DNA of 9,009 bases from an uncultured Phaeodactylibacter sp. (lineage in GTDB: Bacteria; Bacteroidota; Bacteroidia; Chitinophagales; Saprospiraceae). This document shows positions 1-5,949 of the stretch, piece by piece. Both the position numbers and the translations under genes were made by a program. The notes beneath the pieces were generated by a model. The model saw nothing but the letters and a program-made list of their open reading frames with translations. It was not told where the DNA came from and made no database searches. How positions within the stretch are numbered: position 1 is the stretch's first letter; the number at the start of each line of letters is the position of its first letter. Location: the NCBI GenBank assembly GCA_913062745.1, contig CAJXXJ010000111.1:1-9009 (forward strand), read 5' to 3'.

Positions 1-93
1 GATGAGGTTTTAAAATTAAATATTTTTTAAAATCTTGAAAGTATTTAAATTAAAGATAAGATACAGTTATAACATAATTAATAAAAAAATAAA

Positions 94-1263
94 ATGCCAG
101 TTAAAGTACAAAGAAATAAGTCAAAAACTAAGACAAATTTAGTATCTAAATCCAAACCTAAGAAAAAGGCGGTTGTAGAAGTTAAAAAAGAACCAGTAGA
201 AACGGTTGAAAAAGTAGAACAAACCCAAGAACAATTAGACGCGCAAGAAACCCAAGAAAAAGAAACTAAAAAGCCTGTTAAAGTAGATTATAGTAATTAT
301 CCAGAACCTAAATTATCTGATGTATATGATCAACTTTTAGAAGAAAAGCCTTTTTTACATACACCTATTTCTAAGGTAAAGAATTATGTTATGTATGAAA
401 TGGTTAATAAACAAATCCATGCTTATGAAGTTTTATTAAATGCCTATTTATCCGATAAAAATAAAGAAGATTTTTCTTTAGATGAATTTTTAGATTTTAT
501 TGCTTCTGGTAGCGAAGAAAGAGAAGGAGATGAAGAACAAAGTGAAGCATTAAGAGATTTATTAGATAGAGCACATACTAATTTTGTTAGACAAGATATG
601 TTAAATTGGGCTTCTCAAAAAGTTCAATCATTACCAAATTCAAGAAGAGAAAAACTTAACGAATATTTAAAATCATCCGCGTCAAAATTTACCGAAAATA
701 ATGTTGTTGATAAAGTAGCCTTATATAAATCATATGATAGTAAATTTTTCCATAAATATACAGAACCAGATAAGAATGATTACCACCACGTTAAAAAATT
801 ATTACAATCTTATAAAAATAGGTCCAGTCCAAAATCTAACGCGGTTTTAACTTCTTTTGTAGAATGGGTTATGTATCAAATTGTTTTACATTCAATGATC
901 GAATGCTGGAAAAATAAAAATAGAACTATTAAAGTATACCATTTCTTAAATGTATTAAATAACGATTTTATGTTATCAAAGTTATTTAACACCTTAGAAA
1001 CCGTAGAACAAATTCCCTCCTTTTTAGAAGAAGTAAAACAATCCTTAGAAGATCATAGAAAGAAGAGAATGGAAATTGCAGAGCGGACTAAAAATATGTC
1101 AGAAGAAGAAAAGCCAAAACGGAAACTACTCTCGCGCTGGGACTGGCTCTGGTTGATTATTGCTTTCCTCATTCTGCTGTACGTGGTGCTGGAGCGCCTC
1201 GGTATGCCTGTAGTGAACCAAACAGAGCAGGAGGAGCTCATCGAAAACCCGCACCGCGATTAG
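94..1263 (+). CDS. Lysine-rich protein with candidate tandem histone folds, joined in frame to a GC-rich membrane tail
   Basis: No named family is recognised with certainty. The 389-residue frame has a Lys-rich, low-complexity N-tail (residues 1-65), a helical block (73-138), an acidic linker (139-150), a second helical block (229-298), a charged coiled stretch (310-345) and a hydrophobic membrane segment (about 351-366). Residues 229-298 can be laid on the histone fold: helix 1 (HHVKKLLQSY), loop, long helix 2 containing TSFVEWVMYQI, loop 2 with KNRTIKV, then short helix 3 (YHFLNVLNND) and LSKLF. From memory this resembles H2B (NSFVNDVFERI, then NK..TI) and H2A (I..RH....I.NDEELNKLL). Residues 73-138 fit the same pattern more weakly. 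If both are real this is a histone doublet, as in some giant viruses, and would bind DNA. Codon use is strongly AT-biased up to about residue 329, then bacterial. The start is the first ATG, after an A-rich leader with no Shine-Dalgarno site. The fold call is inference from residue pattern; the frame may be an assembly chimera. Confidence 0.5.
   Translation: MPVKVQRNKSKTKTNLVSKSKPKKKAVVEVKKEPVETVEKVEQTQEQLDAQETQEKETKKPVKVDYSNYPEPKLSDVYDQLLEEKPFLHTPISKVKNYVMYEMVNKQIHAYEVLLNAYLSDKNKEDFSLDEFLDFIASGSEEREGDEEQSEALRDLLDRAHTNFVRQDMLNWASQKVQSLPNSRREKLNEYLKSSASKFTENNVVDKVALYKSYDSKFFHKYTEPDKNDYHHVKKLLQSYKNRSSPKSNAVLTSFVEWVMYQIVLHSMIECWKNKNRTIKVYHFLNVLNNDFMLSKLFNTLETVEQIPSFLEEVKQSLEDHRKKRMEIAERTKNMSEEEKPKRKLLSRWDWLWLIIAFLILLYVVLERLGMPVVNQTEQEELIENPHRD
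1069..1130. other. Sharp base-composition and codon-use boundary inside one reading frame
   Basis: Left of this point all 11 Arg codons of the frame are AGA or AGG (last at 1066-1068). Right of it all 5 are CGN (first at 1084-1086). Leu changes in the same place from almost only TTA to CTC, CTG and CTA. GC content is low over 1-1080 and high from about 1125 to the window end. No inverted repeat, target-site duplication, tRNA end or integrase was seen at the boundary. The local sequence is purine-rich (GAAGA/AGAAGA repeats), which could serve as microhomology for either a natural or an artefactual join. Confidence 0.75.
1096..1263 (+). CDS. Possible independent 55-residue single-pass membrane protein (alternative start inside the first frame)
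   Basis: If the AT-rich DNA upstream is foreign or wrongly joined, the native bacterial gene could begin at the ATG at 1096. It gives a self-contained small protein: a charged N-terminus (MSEEEKPKRK), a tryptophan-rich membrane segment of about 16-18 residues (WLWLIIAFLILLYVVLE) and a short polar, acidic C-terminus. Arg codons in this part are all CGN and Leu codons are mostly CTN, like the trehalase downstream and unlike the sequence before 1081. By the positive-inside rule the KRK..SR residues before the segment suggest an N-in topology. The gap to the trehalase start is 20 bp, so the two could be co-transcribed. No clear ribosome site precedes 1096 (CGGACTAAAAAT), which is common in Bacteroidota. 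It could equally be the C-terminus of a longer native protein whose start is missing. Function unknown. Confidence 0.4.
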   Translation: MSEEEKPKRKLLSRWDWLWLIIAFLILLYVVLERLGMPVVNQTEQEELIENPHRD

Positions 1264-1283
1264 AAAAACATAAACACCAGGAT

Positions 1284-2885
1284 ATGAAACCACTACCCTA
1301 TACCTTCTTTTTTGCATTAGCCATGGTATTAAACGCCTGCAGTACAGAACCGGCCACGCAGGACACTGCAGCCGGCAAAGCGGACCCTTTCCTGCCACCT
1401 GCCGAGCGCTGGGGGCAGTTATTCGTGGATGTACAAATGGGGAAGGTCTTCCCGGACGGAAAGACTTTCGTGGACTGCACGCCCAAGATGCCGGACGAGG
1501 AGATCCTGGCCGCTTACGAGGCGCAGAAAGACGAGCCCGAGTTTCACCTGAAGGCTTTCGTGATGGAATACTTTGAGCTGCCAAAACAGTACGCCAGTGG
1601 CTTTCAGTCTGACTCAAGCCGCACCGCTGCCGAGCACATTAACGCCCTATGGCCGGTGCTGACCCGCGAGCCGGACAGCCAAAGCACCAAGGGGACGCTC
1701 ATCCCGCTGCCGAACGCTTACATCGTGCCGGGCGGCCGGTTTGGAGAGATTTACTATTGGGACAGCTACTTCACGATGCTCGGCCTGCAGACTGCCGGTA
1801 AGACGGATATGATCGAAAATATGATCGACAATTTCGCCTATCTTATTGACACCGTCGGCTTCATCCCGAACGGCAACCGGGACTATTTCCTGACCCGCTC
1901 GCAGCCTCCGTTTTTTGCGGCCATGTTACAGCTGCTGGCTGAAGTAAAGGGGGAGGAAGAGGTGTATGCCCGCTACCTGCCGCAGCTGGAGAAGGAATAC
2001 GCTTTCTGGATGGACGGCGAAGAGGAAGTTTCTGAAGCAAACCAGGCCGTAAAGCATGTGGTGCGCCTCCCGGACGGCAGCCTGCTCAACCGCTACTGGG
2101 ACGCCGGCGATTATCCGCGGGCGGAAATGTACCGGGATGACGTGGAAACGGCAGAAAAATCAAACCGCCCCGCTGAAGAGTTGTACCGCGACATCCGCTC
2201 GGCCTGCGAATCCGGCTGGGACTTTAGCAGCCGCTGGTTTGCAGACCCGCAGCGCCTGGAGACTATCCACACCACTGATATTATTCCGGTAGACCTCAAT
2301 GCGCTGCTTTATCAGGCGGAGCGCGTGCTGGCACAGGCACACCTGGCCGCCGGAGAGGAGGAGCGTTACAACTACTACCTGCAGCGCGCAGCTGACCGGC
2401 AGTCGGCCCTGCTCAATCTGGCCTGGGACGCAGAGCAAGGCTGGTTCCGGGATTATGACTTTAAGCGCAAAGCTTTCACGCCGGTGCTGTCGATGGCAGG
2501 TGCTTACCCGCTGTTTTTCCCTATGGCGACGCCCGATCAGGGAAAAGCTGCTGCACAGACGATGCGGGAGCGCTTCCTGATGCCCGGCGGCCTGGTGAGC
2601 ACCCCCATTAACAGCGGGCAGCAGTGGGATGCACCCAATGGCTGGGCGCCGCTGCAGTGGGTGGGCATCAAAGGCCTGCGCAATTACGGAGCAGACGAGC
2701 TGGCTGCCGAAGTCCGCCGCCGCTGGATTGACCTGAATGTCAACGTGTACAACAACACCGGTAAGATGGTGGAAAAATACAACGTAGAAGACCTGAGCCT
2801 CGAAGCCGGAGGAGGAGAGTACCCGGTACAGGATGGTTTCGGGTGGACGAACGGTGTGCTGCTGCGGCTGTTGAGTGAAGAGTAG
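1284..2885 (+). CDS. treA: Trehalase, GH37 family, probable lipoprotein
   Basis: Hydrolyses alpha,alpha-trehalose to two glucoses with inversion. Both family signatures are present: PGGRFGEIYYWDSY (residues 149-162) and QWDAPNGWAPLQW (447-459). The general acid is likely D313 in SGWDFSSRW and the base E497 in KMVEKYN, almost the same numbering as the Asp312/Glu496 pair known in E. coli TreA. The 533-residue length is normal for the periplasmic type. The N-terminus (MKPLPYTFFFALAMVLNAC) is a signal peptide ending in a lipobox-like LNAC with C19, so the enzyme is probably anchored on the periplasmic or outer-membrane face; Asn at the -2 position is less usual. The chosen ATG gives exactly this signal. 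The epimerase gene follows after 25 bp, so the two are probably one operon. No motif residue is missing. The family is certain; the symbol treA versus treF rests on the export signal. Confidence 0.95.
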   Translation: MKPLPYTFFFALAMVLNACSTEPATQDTAAGKADPFLPPAERWGQLFVDVQMGKVFPDGKTFVDCTPKMPDEEILAAYEAQKDEPEFHLKAFVMEYFELPKQYASGFQSDSSRTAAEHINALWPVLTREPDSQSTKGTLIPLPNAYIVPGGRFGEIYYWDSYFTMLGLQTAGKTDMIENMIDNFAYLIDTVGFIPNGNRDYFLTRSQPPFFAAMLQLLAEVKGEEEVYARYLPQLEKEYAFWMDGEEEVSEANQAVKHVVRLPDGSLLNRYWDAGDYPRAEMYRDDVETAEKSNRPAEELYRDIRSACESGWDFSSRWFADPQRLETIHTTDIIPVDLNALLYQAERVLAQAHLAAGEEERYNYYLQRAADRQSALLNLAWDAEQGWFRDYDFKRKAFTPVLSMAGAYPLFFPMATPDQGKAAAQTMRERFLMPGGLVSTPINSGQQWDAPNGWAPLQWVGIKGLRNYGADELAAEVRRRWIDLNVNVYNNTGKMVEKYNVEDLSLEAGGGEYPVQDGFGWTNGVLLRLLSEE

Positions 2886-2910
2886 AACCGTAAGAAAAAG
2901 ACCGAAATCT

Positions 2911-3849
2911 ATGTTTGACATACGGCAATCCGCATTTGGAGCATTTCAGGCGCACACGCTGGAATCCGCTGACGGGCAGGCATCCCTTACCGTTGTGCCG
3001 GGCTTTGGCAGTTGTGTGACCGGGCTCCGCCTGCAGGGCAGAGCTGTGCTGGATACCTATCAGACGGCGGAGGAGATGAAGATCAACCGTTGGGCTAAAA
3101 ATGCTTTTTTGTTTCCCTTTCCCAACCGCCTGAAGCACGGGCAGTACCGCTGGGAAGGGCAGATTTACCAATTTCCCGTCAATGATGCCCCCACCAATAA
3201 TGCGCTGCACGGCTTCGGTATGGACCGGCCGATGGAAGCGCTGCAGTCGTCTGCAGGTACGGATAAGGCGATACTGGTCACTGCCTACCGCTACGATGGG
3301 AGCCGGGAGGCTTATCCGTTTCCCTTCGAGCTGGAGCTGACGTTTACGCTTTCAGAAACGGCGATGAGTGTAGGCATGAAGGTGGTGAATACCGGGGCGC
3401 AAAGCCTGCCGATGGGGGTGGGCTGGCATCCTTACTTCCAATTGACGGAACAGGTCGACGAGCTATACCTGCAGCTGCCGCCCTGTGATATGATAGGCGT
3501 GGATACAGAAATGATCCCCACGGGGAAACAGTATGAGTACACTACCTTCAGCCGTGCCCGCCGCATCGGGCCGGAGGTACTGGACAATTGCTTCGCGCTG
3601 CGGCAACAGCAGGGGCGAATCGAGGTACTGATGCAGGGCGGCGGCCGTTCTCTGAAGTACTGGCAGGAAGTGGGCGAGGGGAAATTCCCTTTCGTGCAGC
3701 TGTTTACGCCGCCCCACCGCAGCAGCCTCGCGGTAGAGCCTATGAGCTGTAATATTGATGCCTTCAACAACGGCGAGGGGCTGTGGAAGCTGATGCCGGG
3801 CGGCAAAGCGATTGCCCGCTTTGGCGTTGAGCAGGGGGCACCGCAATGA
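2911..3849 (+). CDS. Aldose 1-epimerase (galactose mutarotase) family protein
   Basis: Family members interconvert the alpha and beta anomers of aldoses such as glucose or galactose. The 312-residue protein shows the beta-sandwich family's motifs: FPFPNR with R73, NALHGF with H100, GWHPYF with the catalytic acid H173, LDNCF with D225, and AVEP with the catalytic base E276, followed by CNIDAFNNG. All expected active-site residues are present. There is no signal peptide, so a cytoplasmic location is likely. The ATG at 2911 fits the family's N-terminus. A GTG at 2875 in the same frame would overlap the trehalase end by 11 bp and add a basic 12-residue leader unlike the family. Behind a trehalase, which yields one alpha- and one beta-glucose, a mutarotase makes metabolic sense, although the two enzymes may sit in different compartments. 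The exact substrate cannot be read from the sequence; other hexose or hexose-phosphate epimerase subfamilies remain possible. Confidence 0.9.
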   Translation: MFDIRQSAFGAFQAHTLESADGQASLTVVPGFGSCVTGLRLQGRAVLDTYQTAEEMKINRWAKNAFLFPFPNRLKHGQYRWEGQIYQFPVNDAPTNNALHGFGMDRPMEALQSSAGTDKAILVTAYRYDGSREAYPFPFELELTFTLSETAMSVGMKVVNTGAQSLPMGVGWHPYFQLTEQVDELYLQLPPCDMIGVDTEMIPTGKQYEYTTFSRARRIGPEVLDNCFALRQQQGRIEVLMQGGGRSLKYWQEVGEGKFPFVQLFTPPHRSSLAVEPMSCNIDAFNNGEGLWKLMPGGKAIARFGVEQGAPQ

Positions 3850-4389
3850 TCAGGAGCCGCCCATGCCCTGCGTGCTGTCTGCTTTGGCCGGGGCACGCCA
3901 TTCTTCCAGCACTTCTGCTTCCTGCAGGCGCGCACGGCGGGCAGCTTCGCGGGCCTCGTTCAGGCTTTCCACCTGTTCCTTAGCAGCGATCGGCTGCTCA
4001 TTGAGGCTGCGGTGGAAGGAGCGGATCAGAAAGCGCGCCATGTCATCCGGATGATGCAGCCCCATACTGCGCAGGTGATGGGATAAACGGGAGCCTTCGT
4101 AAAAACCCCAGTTCAGGATAATCCAGCGCCCGAGGCTAAAGTGCAGTTTCTGCACGGCTGCCTCTTCTTCAGCCTGTTTGAATTTTACCTTTGACTCCCG
4201 GTCTATGAGCTTGTGCAGCTGAGTGAACGCATCCCCGATATCTGCCGGGATGTATTTCCCGTCGAGGTATTCCTGCTGAATGCGCCGCTGATAGTTTTTG
4301 TCAAATTCCGCCTCCGTTTCCGGCGGGCGCTGTGCAAGAAGGGCCGTACTGCACCACAGTACCGTTAGCCCGATGAGCAATATTCGCAT
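3850..4389 (-). CDS. Exported DUF6794-like protein
   Basis: A 179-residue protein with a clear signal peptide (MRILLIGLTVLWCSTALLA, predicted cut after A19 before Gln), so probably periplasmic. The central part matches what I recall of the DUF6794 family: YIPADIGDAFTQLHKLI, then LHFSLGRWIILNWGFYEGSR, then a stretch ending LHHPDDMARFLI and SFHRSLN (about residues 46-132). That family is of unknown function and occurs often in Bacteroidota. The C-terminal 40 residues are Ala/Glu/Arg-rich and probably form a charged helix or coiled coil, then a Gly/Ser end. An AAGGAA site lies just before the ATG. The gene converges with the epimerase, the two stop codons lying side by side. It is separated from the upstream fabH by a probable terminator, so it likely has its own promoter in 4390-4497. 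No catalytic role is proposed. Confidence 0.8.
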   Translation of the reverse strand: MRILLIGLTVLWCSTALLAQRPPETEAEFDKNYQRRIQQEYLDGKYIPADIGDAFTQLHKLIDRESKVKFKQAEEEAAVQKLHFSLGRWIILNWGFYEGSRLSHHLRSMGLHHPDDMARFLIRSFHRSLNEQPIAAKEQVESLNEAREAARRARLQEAEVLEEWRAPAKADSTQGMGGS

Positions 4390-4426
4390 TTTCCTTCAAA
4401 CTTTATTCGTCTGTAAAACAATCCAG

Positions 4427-4447
4427 GCCTCGTTTATATTGCGAGGC
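4427..4447. other. Perfect 6-bp-stem inverted repeat upstream of the DUF6794-like gene
   Basis: GCCTCG and CGAGGC flank a 9-base AT-rich loop. It lies 38 bp before the start at 4389, in the likely leader or promoter region of that minus-strand gene. No T-run follows directly on either strand, so it is not a good terminator. It could be a leader hairpin or a protein-binding site; nothing in the sequence decides this. Confidence 0.35.
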
Positions 4448-4497
4448 AGGCGACTAAATATTTCCGGCAGCTAAACCCGGAGACAACAGGGGGCCAC

Positions 4498-4525
4498 AAA
4501 AAATCCCCGCCTTGGGGAACGGGGA
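4498..4525 (-). terminator. Rho-independent terminator downstream of fabH
   Basis: Read on the minus strand, TCCCCG and CGGGGA form a 6-bp GC-rich stem around a 10-base loop, followed directly by six T (the A-run at 4498-4503 on the plus strand). An alternative smaller stem pairs CCCC with GGGG inside the same segment. It lies 130 bases past the fabH stop and before the promoter region of the next minus-strand gene, so it probably ends the fabH transcript. The 130 bases between stop and hairpin hold no convincing gene. Confidence 0.7.
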
Positions 4526-4655
4526 CGCTAAAATTAATGTGCTATGAAAAAGTTAGATGCAACCTTCTGCCGTTAAGCGGAATCGCGTTGCAGTGATGAA
4601 GTTACAAAAAACTTTCCGTTTATGCTATCTGTCCGGCATTTGCACGCCCGGTGGG

Positions 4656-5723
4656 CTACCAGCGCAGCAGTGCAGAGCCCCAGGTGAAACCGCTGCCGAA
4701 AGCCGCAAGGCAGACCAGGTCGCCTTTTTTGACCTTACCAGACTCGTAAGCTTCGCAGAGTGCGAGCGGTACGGAAGCGGCTGTGGTATTGCCGTATTTC
4801 TGTATGTTATTCCACACCTGATCGTCCCGCAGCCCGAGGCGTTTTTGCACGAAAGTGCTGATGCGCAGGTTGGCCTGATGCGGGATGAACATGTCGATAT
4901 CTTCCGGCTGCAGGCCTGTTTTCTGCAGGGCCTCCATGATTACTTCCGGGAATTTTTGCACCGCCAGCTTAAAGACAAACTGCCCCTCCATATGTGGGTA
5001 GATCTGCGCATTTTCCAGCATATGCTCATTGAGGAAGATTTCTCCAAACTCAGCGTCTGAGTAGCCGTAGTCTTCTGTTTCTTCCATGTATTTTTGGTGG
5101 TAACCGCCGTGTGAGCCAGGGTTGATGAAGGAGAGCTTCTCGGCGTAAGTGCCGTCGGAATGCAGGCAGGTGGTCAGTACACCTTCGTTCTCCTCTTCAG
5201 TGGGCTGCAGAATGACAGCACCGGCACCGTCGCCAAAAATCACGGTAACGTTTCTGCCGCGGGTGCTGAAGTCGAGCCCCATCGAGTGCATCTCTGAGCC
5301 TACCAGCAGGATGTTTTTGTACATGCCGCTGCGCACAAATTGGTCCGCTACCGACAGGCCATAGACAAAACCGGAGCACTGATTGCGAATGTCTAAAGCA
5401 CCCACCTCCGTTTTGGTAATGCCGAGCTCGCGCTGCAGCAGCACCCCGCAGCCGGGGAAGTAGTAATCCGGGCTCAGGGTGGCAAATATGATGAAGTCGA
5501 CATCTTCTTTTTGAATGCCTGCCCGCTCTATGGCTACTTTGGCGGCTTCGGCGGCCATCGTCGTGGTGGTTTCCTTGTGCTTTTCGCCATAGCGCCGTTC
5601 TTTGATGCCCGTACGCTCCTGAATCCACTCATCACTGGTGTCCATAACTCTTGAAAGGTCGTCGTTAGTCACCACTTTCTCCGGAACATAAGAACCTATG
5701 CCGGCTATTTTTGAACGCAACAT
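4656..5723 (-). CDS. fabH: 3-oxoacyl-ACP synthase III (FabH, KAS III)
   Basis: Condenses an acyl-CoA, typically acetyl-CoA or a branched starter, with malonyl-ACP to begin fatty-acid synthesis in the cytoplasm. The thiolase-fold catalytic triad is complete: C116 in RNQCSGF, H282 in PHQANLRIS and N312 in YGNTTAAS. Other family landmarks are SDEWIQERTGIKERR (30-44), FGDGAGAV (163-170) and the C-terminal FGSGFTWGSAL. At 355 residues it is longer than the roughly 317 of E. coli FabH. The extra length lies mainly at about 205-245, an aromatic and acidic segment (YMEETEDYGYSD and following) just before MEGQFVFK. The ATG at 5723 gives the usual short lead into KIAGIGSYVPE; an upstream TTG at 5753 would add ten residues with no family support. 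The gene stands alone with its own terminator, without plsX, rpmF or fabD beside it, so it may be one of several KAS III copies. Divergent from the response regulator. Confidence 0.93.
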   Translation of the reverse strand: MLRSKIAGIGSYVPEKVVTNDDLSRVMDTSDEWIQERTGIKERRYGEKHKETTTTMAAEAAKVAIERAGIQKEDVDFIIFATLSPDYYFPGCGVLLQRELGITKTEVGALDIRNQCSGFVYGLSVADQFVRSGMYKNILLVGSEMHSMGLDFSTRGRNVTVIFGDGAGAVILQPTEEENEGVLTTCLHSDGTYAEKLSFINPGSHGGYHQKYMEETEDYGYSDAEFGEIFLNEHMLENAQIYPHMEGQFVFKLAVQKFPEVIMEALQKTGLQPEDIDMFIPHQANLRISTFVQKRLGLRDDQVWNNIQKYGNTTAASVPLALCEAYESGKVKKGDLVCLAAFGSGFTWGSALLRW

Positions 5724-5741
5724 GTGTATACTTTTAGAAAA

Positions 5742-5774
5742 TTTCGTGAACAATGCTGATATAGAATATCTTTG
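5742..5774 (+). promoter_or_regulatory. Candidate Bacteroidota-type promoter for the response regulator
   Basis: TATCTTTG at 5767-5774 matches the Bacteroidota -7 element TAnnTTTG exactly. A weak -33-like TTTC sits at 5742-5745, 21 bases upstream, within the usual spacing. Transcription would start near 5781 and leave a leader of about 170 bases before the ATG at 5950. A second near match, TATCTTTC (5913-5920), lies closer to the gene but has no good -33 partner. Pattern match only. Confidence 0.35.
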
Positions 5775-5803
5775 ATTTTGGCTGTTAAAATCGAGATTTT
5801 ATT

Positions 5804-5872
5804 TCAATTCCCCAAATAGGTGCTGCCGTAGCAGGAAAAGCTGGAAAACAATAAAAGCCGGGTTTTGCTCAT
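5804..5872 (-). CDS. Possible 22-residue micro-ORF in the leader of fabH
   Basis: On the minus strand an ATG at 5872 opens MSKTRLLLFSSFSCYGSTYL plus two more residues before TGA. AAAGGA lies five bases before the ATG (5878-5883), the best Shine-Dalgarno match in this intergenic region and better than that of fabH itself. The frame lies 80 bases before the fabH start. It could be a leader peptide or a small hydrophobic protein, but so short a frame can arise by chance; no conservation can be judged from here. Confidence 0.2.
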   Translation of the reverse strand: MSKTRLLLFSSFSCYGSTYLGN

Positions 5873-5897
5873 AGAAATCCTTTCTGTAGATTACAAA

Positions 5898-5940
5898 CGA
5901 TAAATTCTTCCCTATCTTTCGATAACTAAACCATCGATAA
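5898..5940. repeat. Three CGATAA direct repeats just upstream of the response regulator
   Basis: CGATAA occurs at 5898-5903, 5920-5925 and 5935-5940, with starts 22 and 15 bases apart, all within 52 bases of the regulator's start codon. They may be binding sites for a regulator, possibly autoregulation. In AT-rich intergenic DNA a six-base repeat is weak evidence. Confidence 0.25.
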
Positions 5941-5949
5941 AACAAAACA

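Noticed and set aside
12..19. AAAATTAA, one base off the mimivirus early promoter motif AAAATTGA, 74 bases before the first ATG
   Set aside because: The leader is almost all A and T, so near matches are expected by chance, and the key G is missing. It does not support a viral origin by itself.
1126..1617. 163-codon minus-strand frame opposite the first gene and the trehalase start
   Set aside because: It is antisense to well-supported coding sequence, has Arg/Pro/Ser-rich composition typical of shadow frames in GC-rich DNA, and shows no family motif.
2875..2910. GTG start at 2875 for the epimerase
   Set aside because: It would overlap the trehalase end and add a basic stretch (MKSRTVRKRPKS) foreign to the family; the ATG at 2911 gives a normal N-terminus.
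2160..2921. 253-codon minus-strand frame inside the trehalase
   Set aside because: Trehalase on the other strand carries both signatures and both catalytic residues over the same bases; this frame has none and looks like a shadow.
4557..5060. 167-codon plus-strand frame opposite fabH
   Set aside because: It is antisense to the conserved C-terminal half of FabH and has no recognisable domain.
5724..5753. TTG start at 5753 for fabH
   Set aside because: The ten added residues are not part of the KAS III fold, and the ATG at 5723 lies at the expected distance from the first strand.
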